Positions 37,734 to 46,648 of a stretch of DNA of 64,000 bases are shown piece after piece. Both the position numbers and the translations under genes were made by a program. The notes below the pieces were generated by a model that saw nothing but the letters and a program-made list of their open reading frames with translations, did not search any database and was not told the DNA's origin. The DNA is from Terriglobia bacterium (GTDB taxonomy: Bacteria; Acidobacteriota; Terriglobia; Bryobacterales; Bryobacteraceae). Each line of letters begins with the position of its first letter. Within the stretch, counting starts at the first letter, position 1. Location of the stretch: positions 124,001 through 188,000 of the forward strand of contig JAIQFI010000003.1 in the NCBI GenBank assembly GCA_020073345.1, given 5' to 3'.

Positions 37734-37931
37734 TACTTAACACCCTTTCCCCAAACCATAGCCCACAAGTGCTAAGACTCCTGGACTATAAAGCTAAGAG
37801 CTTTCCCCTAAATACTAAGCGGTACTTTAGTTTGGGTCAATAGGGGTTTTCCCTAGTACCTTCAGGTTTGGACGCACCTTAAGGAAGGCCAAGTCGCCGA
37901 TGGCTTTGGCTAAAATATTGATTTTATGGAA
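37734..37931. promoter_or_regulatory. Dyad-rich upstream region of the repeat-peptide gene
   Basis: This AT-richer 198-base stretch holds AAAGCT-AAG-AGCTTT (37790-37804) and TAGGG-GTTTT-CCCTA (37841-37855), plus CCAAAC (37751-37756) facing GTTTGG (37830-37835). It probably contains the promoter and leader of the peptide gene. No matching riboswitch is recognised. Confidence 0.4.
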
Positions 37932-38243
37932 CTAATCGGAACGGCGAAACAGGCGGACCACTTCGGCGCAGGCGACGTAGATGTTCACCAGACCCAGCCC
38001 GGTGATGGCGCCCTTGAAGAACGGGTCCTCCCAGACGTTTGCCAGGGCCGGGAGCCATCCGGAGAAGTAATTCGCGCTCCAGAGCTCGACCCAGGGGAAG
38101 ACCGTCAGGAACAGACCGATCTCGAAGGTAAAGATCGCAAAGCACAAGCGAAGCAGGCGGGGCGTGCGGGCGGATCTCCGGGCTCCAGTGGGTGAGTCCG
38201 GCGTGGAAGACCGGGTGGAAGCCGGCTCCGGAGTCAAGGACAT
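37932..38243 (-). CDS. Small membrane protein
   Basis: The 103-residue protein starts at ATG 38241-38243, overlapping the rnhB stop region by 10 bases. After a Ser/Thr/Pro-rich N-terminus of about 30 residues it has hydrophobic segments at 31-50 (CFAIFTFEIGLFLTVFPW) and 78-95 (GAITGLGLVNIYVACAEVV). Such short two-helix proteins are frequent after rnhB in acidobacterial ribosome-modification operons; function is unknown. Longer frames upstream are antisense to rnhB and rejected. Confidence 0.75.
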   Translation of the reverse strand: MSLTPEPASTRSSTPDSPTGARRSARTPRLLRLCFAIFTFEIGLFLTVFPWVELWSANYFSGWLPALANVWEDPFFKGAITGLGLVNIYVACAEVVRLFRRSD

Positions 38244-38905
38244 GCGAACAGTTCGCCTTGTTGCGGAATGGGATAGCCAGTCCAGGCTTCGTAACGGGAC
38301 TGGTGGCGGCTGGCGATTCGCACCGGCTCGAAGCTGAACCGGTGAAGTGCGGTGGGGCCATTTTGTTCGAGCGCGGCTAGGTGCTCCGATGTGCCGTAGC
38401 CTTTGTTGTCCTTGAAGCCGTAATGCGGAAAGACCGCGTCCCAGGCCACCAGCGCGGAGTCCCGGGCGACCTTGGCGAGGATAGACGCGGCGGCGATCGA
38501 AAAACACAGCGCATCGCCGTGAATCAGCGCTTTTTGGGGCAGGGCCAGGTCCAGGCGTACAGCGTCGACCAGCAGACAATCGCACGGAACAGGCAACTGT
38601 TCCACGGCGCGGCGCATGGCCAGACGCGCGGCTTGCAGAATATTCCAGTGATCGATTTCGAAGGCGTCGGCGGCGGCCACGGCCCAAGCCTGAGCGCGCT
38701 CCCTGATGCGATGTGCCAGGATCTCCCGGCGCTCGGGCGTCAACTGCTTGCTGTCGTCCAGCCCGCGAATCGGCTTCTCGGGATCGAGGATCACCGCGGC
38801 GGCGAATACGGGACCGAACAGCGCGCCGCGGCCGGCTTCGTCCAGCCCAGCGATGGCCCGGTATCCAGCACGCCGAAAGACCCGTTCATGACGGCTGGTG
38901 GGCAT
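38234..38905 (-). CDS. rnhB: Ribonuclease HII
   Basis: The 223-residue enzyme removes ribonucleotides from RNA-DNA hybrids. The active-site acidic residues are visible in IAGLDEAGRGALFGPV (Asp, Glu) and LLVDAVRLDL (Asp), and the KNKGYGTSEHL motif is present as DNKGYGTSEHL with Lys and Ser positions intact. It is 19 bases downstream of rplS on the same strand, a common arrangement. Confidence 0.95.
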   Translation of the reverse strand: MPTSRHERVFRRAGYRAIAGLDEAGRGALFGPVFAAAVILDPEKPIRGLDDSKQLTPERREILAHRIRERAQAWAVAAADAFEIDHWNILQAARLAMRRAVEQLPVPCDCLLVDAVRLDLALPQKALIHGDALCFSIAAASILAKVARDSALVAWDAVFPHYGFKDNKGYGTSEHLAALEQNGPTALHRFSFEPVRIASRHQSRYEAWTGYPIPQQGELFACP

Positions 38906-38924
38906 GCTGTTTCGCCGGGAGGGA

Positions 38925-39275
38925 TCAGGATTCCCGTTCCCGCAAGCGTGCGGCCTTGCCCTTCAAACCCCGCAGGTAATACAGCTTGGCGCGGCGGACC
39001 CGCCCCGTGCGCACCACTTCAATGTGATCCACCACCGGGGCGTGCAGCGGGAAAATACGTTCGACGCCCTGGCCGAAGCTGACCTTGCGAACGGTGATGG
39101 TCTGGCCCAGGCCCTTGTTGTGCTGCGCGATGACGGTGCCTTCAAATGCCTGCAACCGTTCCTTATCGCCTTCCTTAATCTTTACATGCACCCGGATGGT
39201 GTCACCCGGCCGAAACTCGGGGTGGCCGCTTCTCAAGTTGCGGGCCGTAATCTTCGTCAGCAGTGCGTTTTCCAT
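38925..39275 (-). CDS. rplS: 50S ribosomal protein L19
   Basis: The 116-residue protein has the L19 text [32 protein letters not shown] and [20 protein letters not shown]. It sits at the subunit interface. ATG 39273-39275 is chosen over an open frame extending 87 bases upstream because GGAAGGG lies eight bases ahead of it and L19 proteins start this close to the conserved region. It follows trmD by 43 bases. Confidence 0.97.
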   Translation of the reverse strand: MENALLTKITARNLRSGHPEFRPGDTIRVHVKIKEGDKERLQAFEGTVIAQHNKGLGQTITVRKVSFGQGVERIFPLHAPVVDHIEVVRTGRVRRAKLYYLRGLKGKAARLRERES

Positions 39276-39318
39276 GGTAAATTCCCTTCCTCTAGTATCG
39301 TACGCGGAGCGGGCGACT

Positions 39319-40014
39319 TTACATCTGCAGTAAATCCGGCCGTTGCCGCGCGGTTTTTTCACGCGCCGCTTTCAGCCGCCACTGCCGGATCTGCTCGTGA
39401 TTCCCCCCCAGCAGCACTTCCGGCGCCTTCCAGCCGCGGAATTCCGCCGGCCGCGTATACTGCGGGCAATCCAGCAGGCCGTCCTCTCCGAACGACTCGT
39501 ATACCGCCGAATCGCTGTTTCCCAACACGCCTTCTTTCAAGCGCGCAACCACATCAATCACCATCGCGGCGGCCAATTCACCCCCGCTCAGCACGAAATC
39601 GCCCACCGAGAGCTCCTCATCGGCCAGATACTCGGCCACGCGCTCATCCACGCCTTCGTACCGGCCGCAGATCAGCAACAGCTCGCTCAGACCCGCGAAT
39701 TCGCGGGCGACGGACTGATCGAACTTCCGGCCCTGGGCCGACAGCAGGACGACTTTTCTCTGCTGCGCTGCGCCCGTCCCGCGATCGGGCCAGATCGATT
39801 CCACGGCGTCAAATATCGGCCCAGCCTTCAGCACCATGCCCTCGCCGCCGCCAAACGGCCGGTCATCTACAGTCCGGTGCCGGTCGGCCGTCCAGGTTCT
39901 CAAATCGTGCACCCGGATCTGGATCAAACCGGCCCGCTGCGCCCGTTCGATCACGCCATGCTCGAACGGCCCCCGGAAGAACTCCGGGAAAATCGTAAGA
40001 ACATGAAACGTCAT
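39319..40014 (-). CDS. trmD: tRNA (guanine-37-N1)-methyltransferase
   Basis: The 231-residue SPOUT-class enzyme methylates G37 next to the anticodon and prevents frameshifting. Motifs: [11 protein letters not shown] at the start, [22 protein letters not shown], and [15 protein letters not shown], the trefoil-knot SAM site. The start overlaps the rimM stop by four bases (ATGA). Confidence 0.97.
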   Translation of the reverse strand: MTFHVLTIFPEFFRGPFEHGVIERAQRAGLIQIRVHDLRTWTADRHRTVDDRPFGGGEGMVLKAGPIFDAVESIWPDRGTGAAQQRKVVLLSAQGRKFDQSVAREFAGLSELLLICGRYEGVDERVAEYLADEELSVGDFVLSGGELAAAMVIDVVARLKEGVLGNSDSAVYESFGEDGLLDCPQYTRPAEFRGWKAPEVLLGGNHEQIRQWRLKAAREKTARQRPDLLQM

Positions 40015-40532
40015 AACTCCGCTAAACCCTCGGGCAACTCCGCTCGAATGATTTTCCGGGCCACATCAATTTCGCGGCAGATGGCGTTGACGAACGGGAT
40101 CAGCATCTCCCCGCCGCCGCGCTTCTCTACGGAGAGAAGCGTCTGGCTGCCGTAGTCTTCGATACGTCGTACGACACCTAGCGCCTGTTCGCCACCGAGA
40201 GCCCATATTTCGCAGCCAATCAGATCGGCGTGCGAATATTCGCCTCGCTCCGGACGCGCCCGCTCGCTTTCGGGAGCCAGTAAATCGGCCCCGCGCCAAG
40301 CCTCGGCGTCCGAGATCGAGTCGATCCCGAAGAACTTAAACACTGGCCGGCCGTTGTGATACCAGAGCCGTTCCACCCGGACCGGCCGCTTCAGACCACC
40401 CAGCCCGAGCACCACATCCTTCAACTTCTCGGCTCGCCCCGGCTGCGAACTGTAGATCTCGGCGGTCACTTCACCGATTCGGCCGCGTTCGCGCAAGATG
40501 CGGCCGACCACAATCCACTTCGCGTCGTCCAA
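40011..40532 (-). CDS. rimM: Ribosome maturation factor RimM
   Basis: The 173-residue 30S assembly factor has an N-terminal RimM domain (VVGRILRERGRIGEVTAEIY) and a PRC-barrel domain from about 95 (EYSHADLIGCEIWALGGEQA). It is coupled to trmD by a four-base overlap and follows the KH-domain gene by 15 bases. Confidence 0.95.
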   Translation of the reverse strand: MDDAKWIVVGRILRERGRIGEVTAEIYSSQPGRAEKLKDVVLGLGGLKRPVRVERLWYHNGRPVFKFFGIDSISDAEAWRGADLLAPESERARPERGEYSHADLIGCEIWALGGEQALGVVRRIEDYGSQTLLSVEKRGGGEMLIPFVNAICREIDVARKIIRAELPEGLAEL

Positions 40533-40547
40533 AAAGTGCCGCCAGCT

Positions 40548-40787
40548 TTATTCCAAAATCTCCAGCGTAAAGCGCCGGTTCAGCTTCATCCCCGCCGCTC
40601 CCAGCAGCGTCCTGATCGAACGTGCGGTACGGCCCTGTTTCCCGATCACCTTACCCAAATCGGTCGGCGCGACGCGCAACTCCAGCACGGTAACCTGCTC
40701 GCCTTCCACTTCGCGAACCGTCACTTCATCAGGAATATCAACTAGAGCTTTGGCGATATCCGTTACTAGATCTTTCACCCGTTTCAC
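40548..40787 (-). CDS. khpA: KH-domain RNA-binding protein KhpA
   Basis: The 79-residue protein has a single KH domain with the loop [16 protein letters not shown], as in KhpA/YlqC. It binds RNA, probably with KhpB, and sits in the usual place between rpsP and rimM. Confidence 0.93.
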   Translation of the reverse strand: MKRVKDLVTDIAKALVDIPDEVTVREVEGEQVTVLELRVAPTDLGKVIGKQGRTARSIRTLLGAAGMKLNRRFTLEILE

Positions 40788-40844
40788 CCTCCTGCTTGGA
40801 TCGATTCTAGCACTTGCATGCGAAAACCGCCCTAGGGGGTGAAA

Positions 40845-41087
40845 TCAGGCCGCCGGCGCGGCTGGATACACTTTGATCAGGCGGGCCACCGTATCTGACG
40901 GGCGGGCTCCATTCTTCATCCAGTGCGCGATCCGCTCGTGGTTGAGGTTCACCGCTTTGGGTTTAGAGATAGGATTGTAGGTTCCCACCACTTCCAGGGC
41001 GGTGCTGTTGCGCGCCCGCTCTTTATCGATCACCACTACGCGATAGGTCGGCTTCTTCTTGGCGCCGAATCGCGCTAAACGAATCAT
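40845..41087 (-). CDS. rpsP: 30S ribosomal protein S16
   Basis: The 80-residue protein has the S16 beginning MIRLARFGAKKKPTYRVVVI and VVGTYNPISK. ATG 41085-41087 is preferred because AAAGG ends about seven bases upstream; ATG 41091-41093 is two codons earlier but lies directly against the AAGG. It follows ffh and precedes khpA. Confidence 0.95.
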   Translation of the reverse strand: MIRLARFGAKKKPTYRVVVIDKERARNSTALEVVGTYNPISKPKAVNLNHERIAHWMKNGARPSDTVARLIKVYPAAPAA

Positions 41088-41134
41088 CAGCATCCTTTTA
41101 TAACTCCATCCTGTATACCATTCTGTCCATTATC

Positions 41135-42487
<1,353 letters not shown>

Positions 42488-42600
42488 GGAAATTATCGAG
42501 CGTGGCTGGCCACGGACTGCAACGCCGGGTGGGTTTGGCCGCCGGAAAGGCAGTCCTTTCATTCTAACGCAGCGCGGGTCAGACGCGCCGAAATGACGTT

Positions 42601-43944
42601 TCAGCGAGCAGGAGCCGCTTTCACGGATACGGGATGCCTGGCGTCCCGAACGAATTGAAAATGCAGATTCCATTCCGCAGGATTCGCGGAACTGCCGGTA
42701 TCGGCCGGCTCGAACTTCCACCGCCGAGCCGCCTGCAAGGCAAGATTGCCAAAGTACCGGCTCGATTGCGGCGATTCGTTTTGCACAAGCATGACCGATC
42801 CGTTCGGGTCTACTCTGACGCGGATGCTTATCGCCACCTTCCCACGAATGGTATTGCGCGCCTTCGCAGGCACATCCGGCAGCACCTGAGTAAGCACGTC
42901 TCGACCCAGCGACTTAGCAGGAGGATTCGGATGCGGAGCCGCAGCCTTCGCCTGAACCTCTTGCGGCTTGGGCTGACCTGTGACGGGTCCGGATTTCGAC
43001 TCTTGCGGTTCGACGGCAGGCAATGCCCCTGCCGCACGACCACTACGGACTCGGGACACGATCGCGCTGGCTGCCAGCGCCAAGACAACAATGGCTGTGG
43101 CTAGAAGAGAACGTCTCTTCGTCACGCTTGCGCTGGACGGTTCGCGCGGCGAATGCAGCGGCGGCTGAGATTCCGCCTCAAGCGATTTTTCGAGGTCGGA
43201 GACAGTCCAGCGATCCCGAGGATCAGTCTGTAAGCAGTTCGAGACGATTGGTCGAAACCGAGGGGGTAGGCTCTCGAGCTGGGACGCCGCGACTTCATTC
43301 CCGTCCCATGCCGGCAGCTGCTTCGTCAAAGCATCGACCAAAGTGACGCCAACGGACCAAATGTCGCCCGCCGGGGACGCTCCTTGCTGGGCGATCTCCG
43401 GCGGGTCCGATAATCCGGGCGGATCCAGATTGCTACGCCAGTCCCCAACCGGACGGATTGTGTCGCTGGATATTTTAAGCTGATCGTCGACCGCCAGGAT
43501 GTTCGAAGGTTTCAGATGGCCGTGAACAAAGCGCTTGCCGTGAAGATAAGAGAGAACTTTCACGATGCCTGCGAGCAAATCGATGGTCTCGGCTGCGGTA
43601 AGCGGCCGATCGACTTGCCCCAGATCCTCCTCCGCGTATTCCATCAGGATGTAGGCAAAGCTGACGCCGCCGAGAAAGCCGCGGCCCATCTCAAACAGCT
43701 GTATAAGATCGGGATGAGAAAGCTGGCTGGCTATTTTCCAGCGAAAGAACAGAGCCTCAGCTGTAACATCATCGGCCGGTAGAAGCTTGATCGCGGCCTT
43801 GCGGGGCGGGCCTCCCGGACGCTCTGTAAGAAACACGGCACCATGCCCGGCGGCTCCCAGATACTCCACAAGCGGAAACTTGCCGTCGACGATCTGGCCT
43901 CCCCATTGGTTCCAGGCCTCTGCCGTCCTAGCGCCGCCGGTCAT
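42601..43944 (-). CDS. Pseudokinase fused to a TonB C-terminal domain
   Basis: The 447-residue protein has a protein-kinase fold (about 22-255) with a glycine loop GAAGHGAVF and Lys53 in KAAIKLL, but the catalytic HRD is HGH (141-143) and DFG is replaced by SDT near 160. It should therefore bind rather than phosphorylate. A membrane helix follows (TAIVVLALAASAIVS, near 285). A Pro/Lys-rich linker leads to a periplasmic TonB-type domain (AISIRVRVDPNGSVMLVQ, LALQAARRWKFEPA). ATG 43942-43944 has AAGGGG ten bases upstream; an upstream GTG at 43968 is the alternative. Its partner is unknown. Confidence 0.85.
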   Translation of the reverse strand: MTGGARTAEAWNQWGGQIVDGKFPLVEYLGAAGHGAVFLTERPGGPPRKAAIKLLPADDVTAEALFFRWKIASQLSHPDLIQLFEMGRGFLGGVSFAYILMEYAEEDLGQVDRPLTAAETIDLLAGIVKVLSYLHGKRFVHGHLKPSNILAVDDQLKISSDTIRPVGDWRSNLDPPGLSDPPEIAQQGASPAGDIWSVGVTLVDALTKQLPAWDGNEVAASQLESLPPRFRPIVSNCLQTDPRDRWTVSDLEKSLEAESQPPLHSPREPSSASVTKRRSLLATAIVVLALAASAIVSRVRSGRAAGALPAVEPQESKSGPVTGQPKPQEVQAKAAAPHPNPPAKSLGRDVLTQVLPDVPAKARNTIRGKVAISIRVRVDPNGSVMLVQNESPQSSRYFGNLALQAARRWKFEPADTGSSANPAEWNLHFQFVRDARHPVSVKAAPAR

Positions 43945-44239
43945 ACTCGAACACCCCTTCTTATTCACCTACGCATATGGGCAGATAAAGCCCAAGAGGA
44001 AAAGAGACAGAATTAGACTTGTTCGTTACAGTCGCAATAGAAGCTGGTGGCTGCAAATTCGGTGCCCTCCGGCTGCCAAATCGAAATGCAGGGTCTTGAT
44101 TTTCCCACCACGATGATCCTGACCATAGAGATACGAGCAGTCGAGCGGTGTACGTTGTGCTGCCGTCTGGTTTGGAGATCCGTTCCAAGTGGCCAGTGGG
44201 GCACTGCTGGTGTAAACTAGAGTCTGCCCACCAAGTTGC
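43945..44239. other. Intergenic region before tRNA-Asn, no gene recognised
   Basis: Short open frames occur on the minus strand (for example 43961-44188), but none has a recognisable product, a good start site or coding character. It may hold the pseudokinase promoter and the tRNA promoter. Confidence 0.45.
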
Positions 44240-44317
<78 letters not shown>

Positions 44318-44350
44318 TTCAGAATCACGACCAGATCGCGCTTCGTGGTT

Positions 44351-44494
44351 TTGTTTCCTGAGACTTGCCCGTTTCGAACCCCGAAGAATTTCAAACGGAT
44401 CTTCGAACTCCAACTGCAACTCTCCTCCCTGCCATGCCGCCGTTTTCACTACCATTCGCAGCAACCGGAGCTGGTCCTGGCCTTCCTGCTGGGT
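44351..44494 (-). pseudogene. Remnant of a site-specific recombinase C-terminus
   Basis: The minus-strand frame reads QLRLLRMVVKTAAWQGGELQ then FEDPFEILRGSKR, which resembles the last ~45 residues of large serine recombinases (pattern LRLVV-xx-W-xx-GEL-x-PF). Upstream coding is missing or replaced by an unrelated frame, so only a scar remains. It lies beside tRNA-Asn, a frequent integration place. Identity is tentative because the segment is short. Confidence 0.42.
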
Positions 44495-44612
44495 AAATAA
44501 CGTATGTGAGGTGTTCGGAGATGGCAGCCTGAGCCCATTCGATGGTCCAAATAGTCGCCTCGACATAGCTTTTCTTGTCTACGCCAAGAATCATCTCCTG
44601 TTGATCTGAGCC
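44484..44612 (-). pseudogene. Remnant of the C-terminus of a large dihaem protein like the gene at 47749-49827
   Basis: A minus-strand frame reads MILGVDKKSYVEATIWTIEW, closely matching MILGADKNTYVEPIVWTTEW at the end of the large dihaem protein 3 kb away. At DNA level 44533-44612 aligns with 47789-47869 at roughly three in four bases. The rest of the gene is gone. After the match the frame runs into the recombinase remnant. Confidence 0.75.
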
Positions 44613-44667
44613 GGAAACACACCGCGATCGGAGCGAGGACAGGCATAGAGGTCGTTGACCCGGTTTT

Positions 44668-44693
44668 CCGGTGGTGTATCGATACACTACCGG
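44668..44693. promoter_or_regulatory. 26-base near-perfect palindrome upstream of cytochrome gene
   Basis: Left half 44668-44680 and right half 44681-44693 are complementary at 12 of 13 positions, around the perfect core GTGTATCGATACAC. Direct repeats CCGGTTTTCC flank it (44660-44669 and 44690-44699). It lies 38 bases before the cytochrome start. It looks like an operator for a dimeric regulator, or an end of a lost element. Confidence 0.5.
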
Positions 44694-44718
44694 TTTTCCC
44701 GTGGGCCTGCCAATTGCG

Positions 44719-44724
44719 TATAAT
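44719..44724 (+). promoter_or_regulatory. -10 box of the cytochrome gene, predicted leaderless
   Basis: TATAAT ends six bases before ATG 44731. The same block (CAATT-x-CGTATAAT) recurs before the paralogue at 45915. Initiation should fall on or next to the start codon. A clear -35 box is not seen. Confidence 0.55.
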
Positions 44725-44730
44725 GCGTCC

Positions 44731-45375
44731 ATGCGAAAGCTCATCTTGAATGTTGCCGCATTCCTCGTGTTCCTTGCACTCGTGATTCTAGCCCAGGCAC
44801 CTGATGGCGCGGCCCCCGCTTTCAAGGGTCCCGATGCTGTCGCTGCAAACCTCGTGAACACTGCCTGCGCCTCGTGCCACACGCTCGATCGCGTCAAGAA
44901 CAAGATGGCGGACAAGGACGGGTGGACCACCACAGTCACTCGCATGAAGGCGGCGGGTGCGAATCTCACGGACGAGCAGGTTCCGGTAGTTGTCGAGTTT
45001 CTAACCAGGGCTGCTGGCACTCTCACGGTCGCGGCGGCTGCCCCTGGCCCGCCGGGTAAGGGTGGCGGTGGCAAGGGGGGTGGTAAGGGTGGTGGAGGAG
45101 GTGGCGGGAAAAACGTCCAGGTACTACAGGGAGCCGACCTGCCGGCCACCATGCAGTCCTTCGTACAGGCATTGGGCCTTCTGGATAAAGGAACCTGCGG
45201 CTATTGCCACGTGGACGACCGCTCCTCGGACGCAAAGGTCCAGAAGACAACTGCCCGCCGAATGATCATTATGATGCGTGCAATCAATGGCACCTTCGGG
45301 GACGGCAAACAGCACGTTACTTGCTTCACCTGCCACCGCGGCAGCCCGACACCGTTAACGGAGCCGCCGTTCTAG
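44731..45375 (+). CDS. Trihaem c-type cytochrome (reaction-centre-cytochrome-like)
   Basis: The 214-residue exported protein has a signal segment (LILNVAAFLVFLALVILA). The N-terminal domain (to about 100) holds CASCH and DGWTTTVTRMKAAGANL, like the haem-binding domain of quinohaemoprotein amine dehydrogenase. A Gly/Lys linker follows, then a second domain with CGYCH and CFTCH that resembles the photosynthetic reaction-centre cytochrome subunit family. ATG 44731 is chosen over GTG 44671 because the signal peptide begins there and a -10 box sits just before. Likely a periplasmic electron carrier. Confidence 0.87.
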   Translation: MRKLILNVAAFLVFLALVILAQAPDGAAPAFKGPDAVAANLVNTACASCHTLDRVKNKMADKDGWTTTVTRMKAAGANLTDEQVPVVVEFLTRAAGTLTVAAAAPGPPGKGGGGKGGGKGGGGGGGKNVQVLQGADLPATMQSFVQALGLLDKGTCGYCHVDDRSSDAKVQKTTARRMIIMMRAINGTFGDGKQHVTCFTCHRGSPTPLTEPPF

Positions 45376-45384
45376 GATCCCGGC

Positions 45385-45795
45385 CTAAAGTTTGAGTTTT
45401 AGGGCGATCTCCGGCATGGTTGAGCCGAGATGACAGGTCCAGCAGGTGACGTGGACCTTCCCGTCGCCGAACTTCGCGTTGATGTCGGCCACCAACTCGA
45501 GCATCATGCGAGCCTTCACCTTCGTGGGCTTGGTGTCGAGTGAGCGGTCCGCCTCGTGGCAGAAGTTGCAGCCTCCCTGGTTCTCGACGCCGAGCGCGGA
45601 CGGAAAGGTTTGCATCTGAGCCATGAGGTTCTCCGGCGTCAGTACTTTGAGATTCTTCGGAGGACCATTTTTGCCTCCGCCCTTGCCTTGGGCGTTAAGG
45701 GGAGTTTGAGGGACCGTGACCATAATGGCCGCAAGGATCGCCCCTGTTGCAAGAACAGCCGCGAGCATCGAAAAGAGATTGCGGAGCTTTCGCAT
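45385..45795 (-). CDS. Dihaem c-type cytochrome (reaction-centre-cytochrome-like)
   Basis: The 136-residue exported protein has a signal segment (LAAVLATGAILAAIMVTV) and CNFCH plus CWTCH motifs. It corresponds only to the second domain of its two neighbours; KARMMLELVADINAKFGDG is shared with the gene at 45915. ATG 45793-45795 is chosen because TAAAAT (45803-45808) lies seven bases upstream, and the earlier ATG overlaps it. It lies inverted between its two paralogues. Confidence 0.86.
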   Translation of the reverse strand: MRKLRNLFSMLAAVLATGAILAAIMVTVPQTPLNAQGKGGGKNGPPKNLKVLTPENLMAQMQTFPSALGVENQGGCNFCHEADRSLDTKPTKVKARMMLELVADINAKFGDGKVHVTCWTCHLGSTMPEIALKLKL

Positions 45796-45802
45796 GGGGG
45801 TC

Positions 45803-45808
45803 ATTTTA
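45803..45808 (-). promoter_or_regulatory. -10 box of the dihaem cytochrome gene, predicted leaderless
   Basis: TAAAAT lies seven bases before ATG 45795 on the minus strand, the same spacing as in the two neighbouring paralogues. Confidence 0.45.
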
Positions 45809-45901
45809 CCACCGGGCAGAACCGTCGAATGGCCGCAGCGGTGGCGGCGCTCACGGTAAGAGTGGCGGAGGAGGTCCGTTTTCCTTGGGCCATCAATTTC
45901 G

Positions 45902-45907
45902 TATAAT
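45902..45907 (+). promoter_or_regulatory. -10 box of the second trihaem cytochrome gene, predicted leaderless
   Basis: TATAAT lies seven bases before ATG 45915 within a block shared with the promoter at 44719 (TTTTCC, GGGCC, CAATT-x-CGTATAAT in the same order). Confidence 0.55.
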
Positions 45908-45914
45908 TACGTCG

Positions 45915-46598
45915 ATGCATAAGCTCTTCTTGAACGTTGCCGCAGTCCTCGTGTTCGTTGCACTCGTAATTCTAGCCCAGGCACCCGAGGGTGGAGTTCC
46001 CGCTGGCAAGGCTCCCACCGGTCCCGATGCTGTGGCTGCAAACATAGTGAACACCGTCTGCGCCTCGTGCCATTCGCTTCAGCGCGTCAAAGACAAGATG
46101 GCGGACAAGGATGGGTGGACGACCACTGTCACTCGCATGCAGGGGAAGGGTGCGGATCTGACGGATGCGCAGGTTCCGGTAGTTGTCGAGTATCTGACCA
46201 GGGCTGCCAGCACGCTCACCGTCGCGGCTGCCGATGGTAAAGGTGGCGGTAAGGGTGGCGGCAAGGGCGGCAGGGGCGGCGGCAAGGGCAAGCAGACGCC
46301 ATTTTCAGCGGGAGGGGCAGCCGTCGTCAGTGCCGACAATCTCAAAGTGCTCACGGCGCAGAACGTCGAATACACGATGCAGAACATCACTTTCGCGCTC
46401 GGAGTCGGCTGCATATACTGCCACGATCTGAACGACTTGTCGCTCGATACCAAGCCCAAAAAGTTGAAGGCTCGCATGATGCTCGAGATGGTGCGCGACA
46501 TCAATGCGAAGTTCGGGGACGGGCAGACTCACGTCACCTGTTGGACGTGTCATCACGCCTCAACCGAGCCGCAGATCGCCAAACCATCCACCAACTAG
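45915..46598 (+). CDS. Trihaem c-type cytochrome (reaction-centre-cytochrome-like)
   Basis: The 227-residue protein is a paralogue of the gene at 44731 with the same order: signal segment (LFLNVAAVLVFVALVILA), CASCH domain with DGWTTTVTRMQGKGADLTDA, a Gly/Lys/Arg linker, then CIYCH and CWTCH. The C-terminal domain is closer to that of the inverted gene at 45385 than to its plus-strand paralogue. The frame is open 168 bases upstream, but that stretch is antisense to the inverted gene's start region and is rejected. A periplasmic electron carrier is likely. Confidence 0.87.
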   Translation: MHKLFLNVAAVLVFVALVILAQAPEGGVPAGKAPTGPDAVAANIVNTVCASCHSLQRVKDKMADKDGWTTTVTRMQGKGADLTDAQVPVVVEYLTRAASTLTVAAADGKGGGKGGGKGGRGGGKGKQTPFSAGGAAVVSADNLKVLTAQNVEYTMQNITFALGVGCIYCHDLNDLSLDTKPKKLKARMMLEMVRDINAKFGDGQTHVTCWTCHHASTEPQIAKPSTN

Positions 46599-46648
46599 AA
46601 CGCCCTGCACTTGTAACTAGGACGGATTGCACGAAGCTTATAGCTAAG

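Noticed and set aside
38244-38687. Long upstream extension of the small membrane protein
   Set aside because: It is an alternate frame within rnhB; the ATG at 38243 gives a normal small protein.
44671-44730. Upstream extension of the cytochrome gene from GTG 44671
   Set aside because: It would translate the palindrome and -10 box; the signal peptide begins at ATG 44731.
45747-45914. N-terminal extension of the second trihaem cytochrome
   Set aside because: It overlaps the start region of the inverted gene, and the signal peptide begins at ATG 45915.
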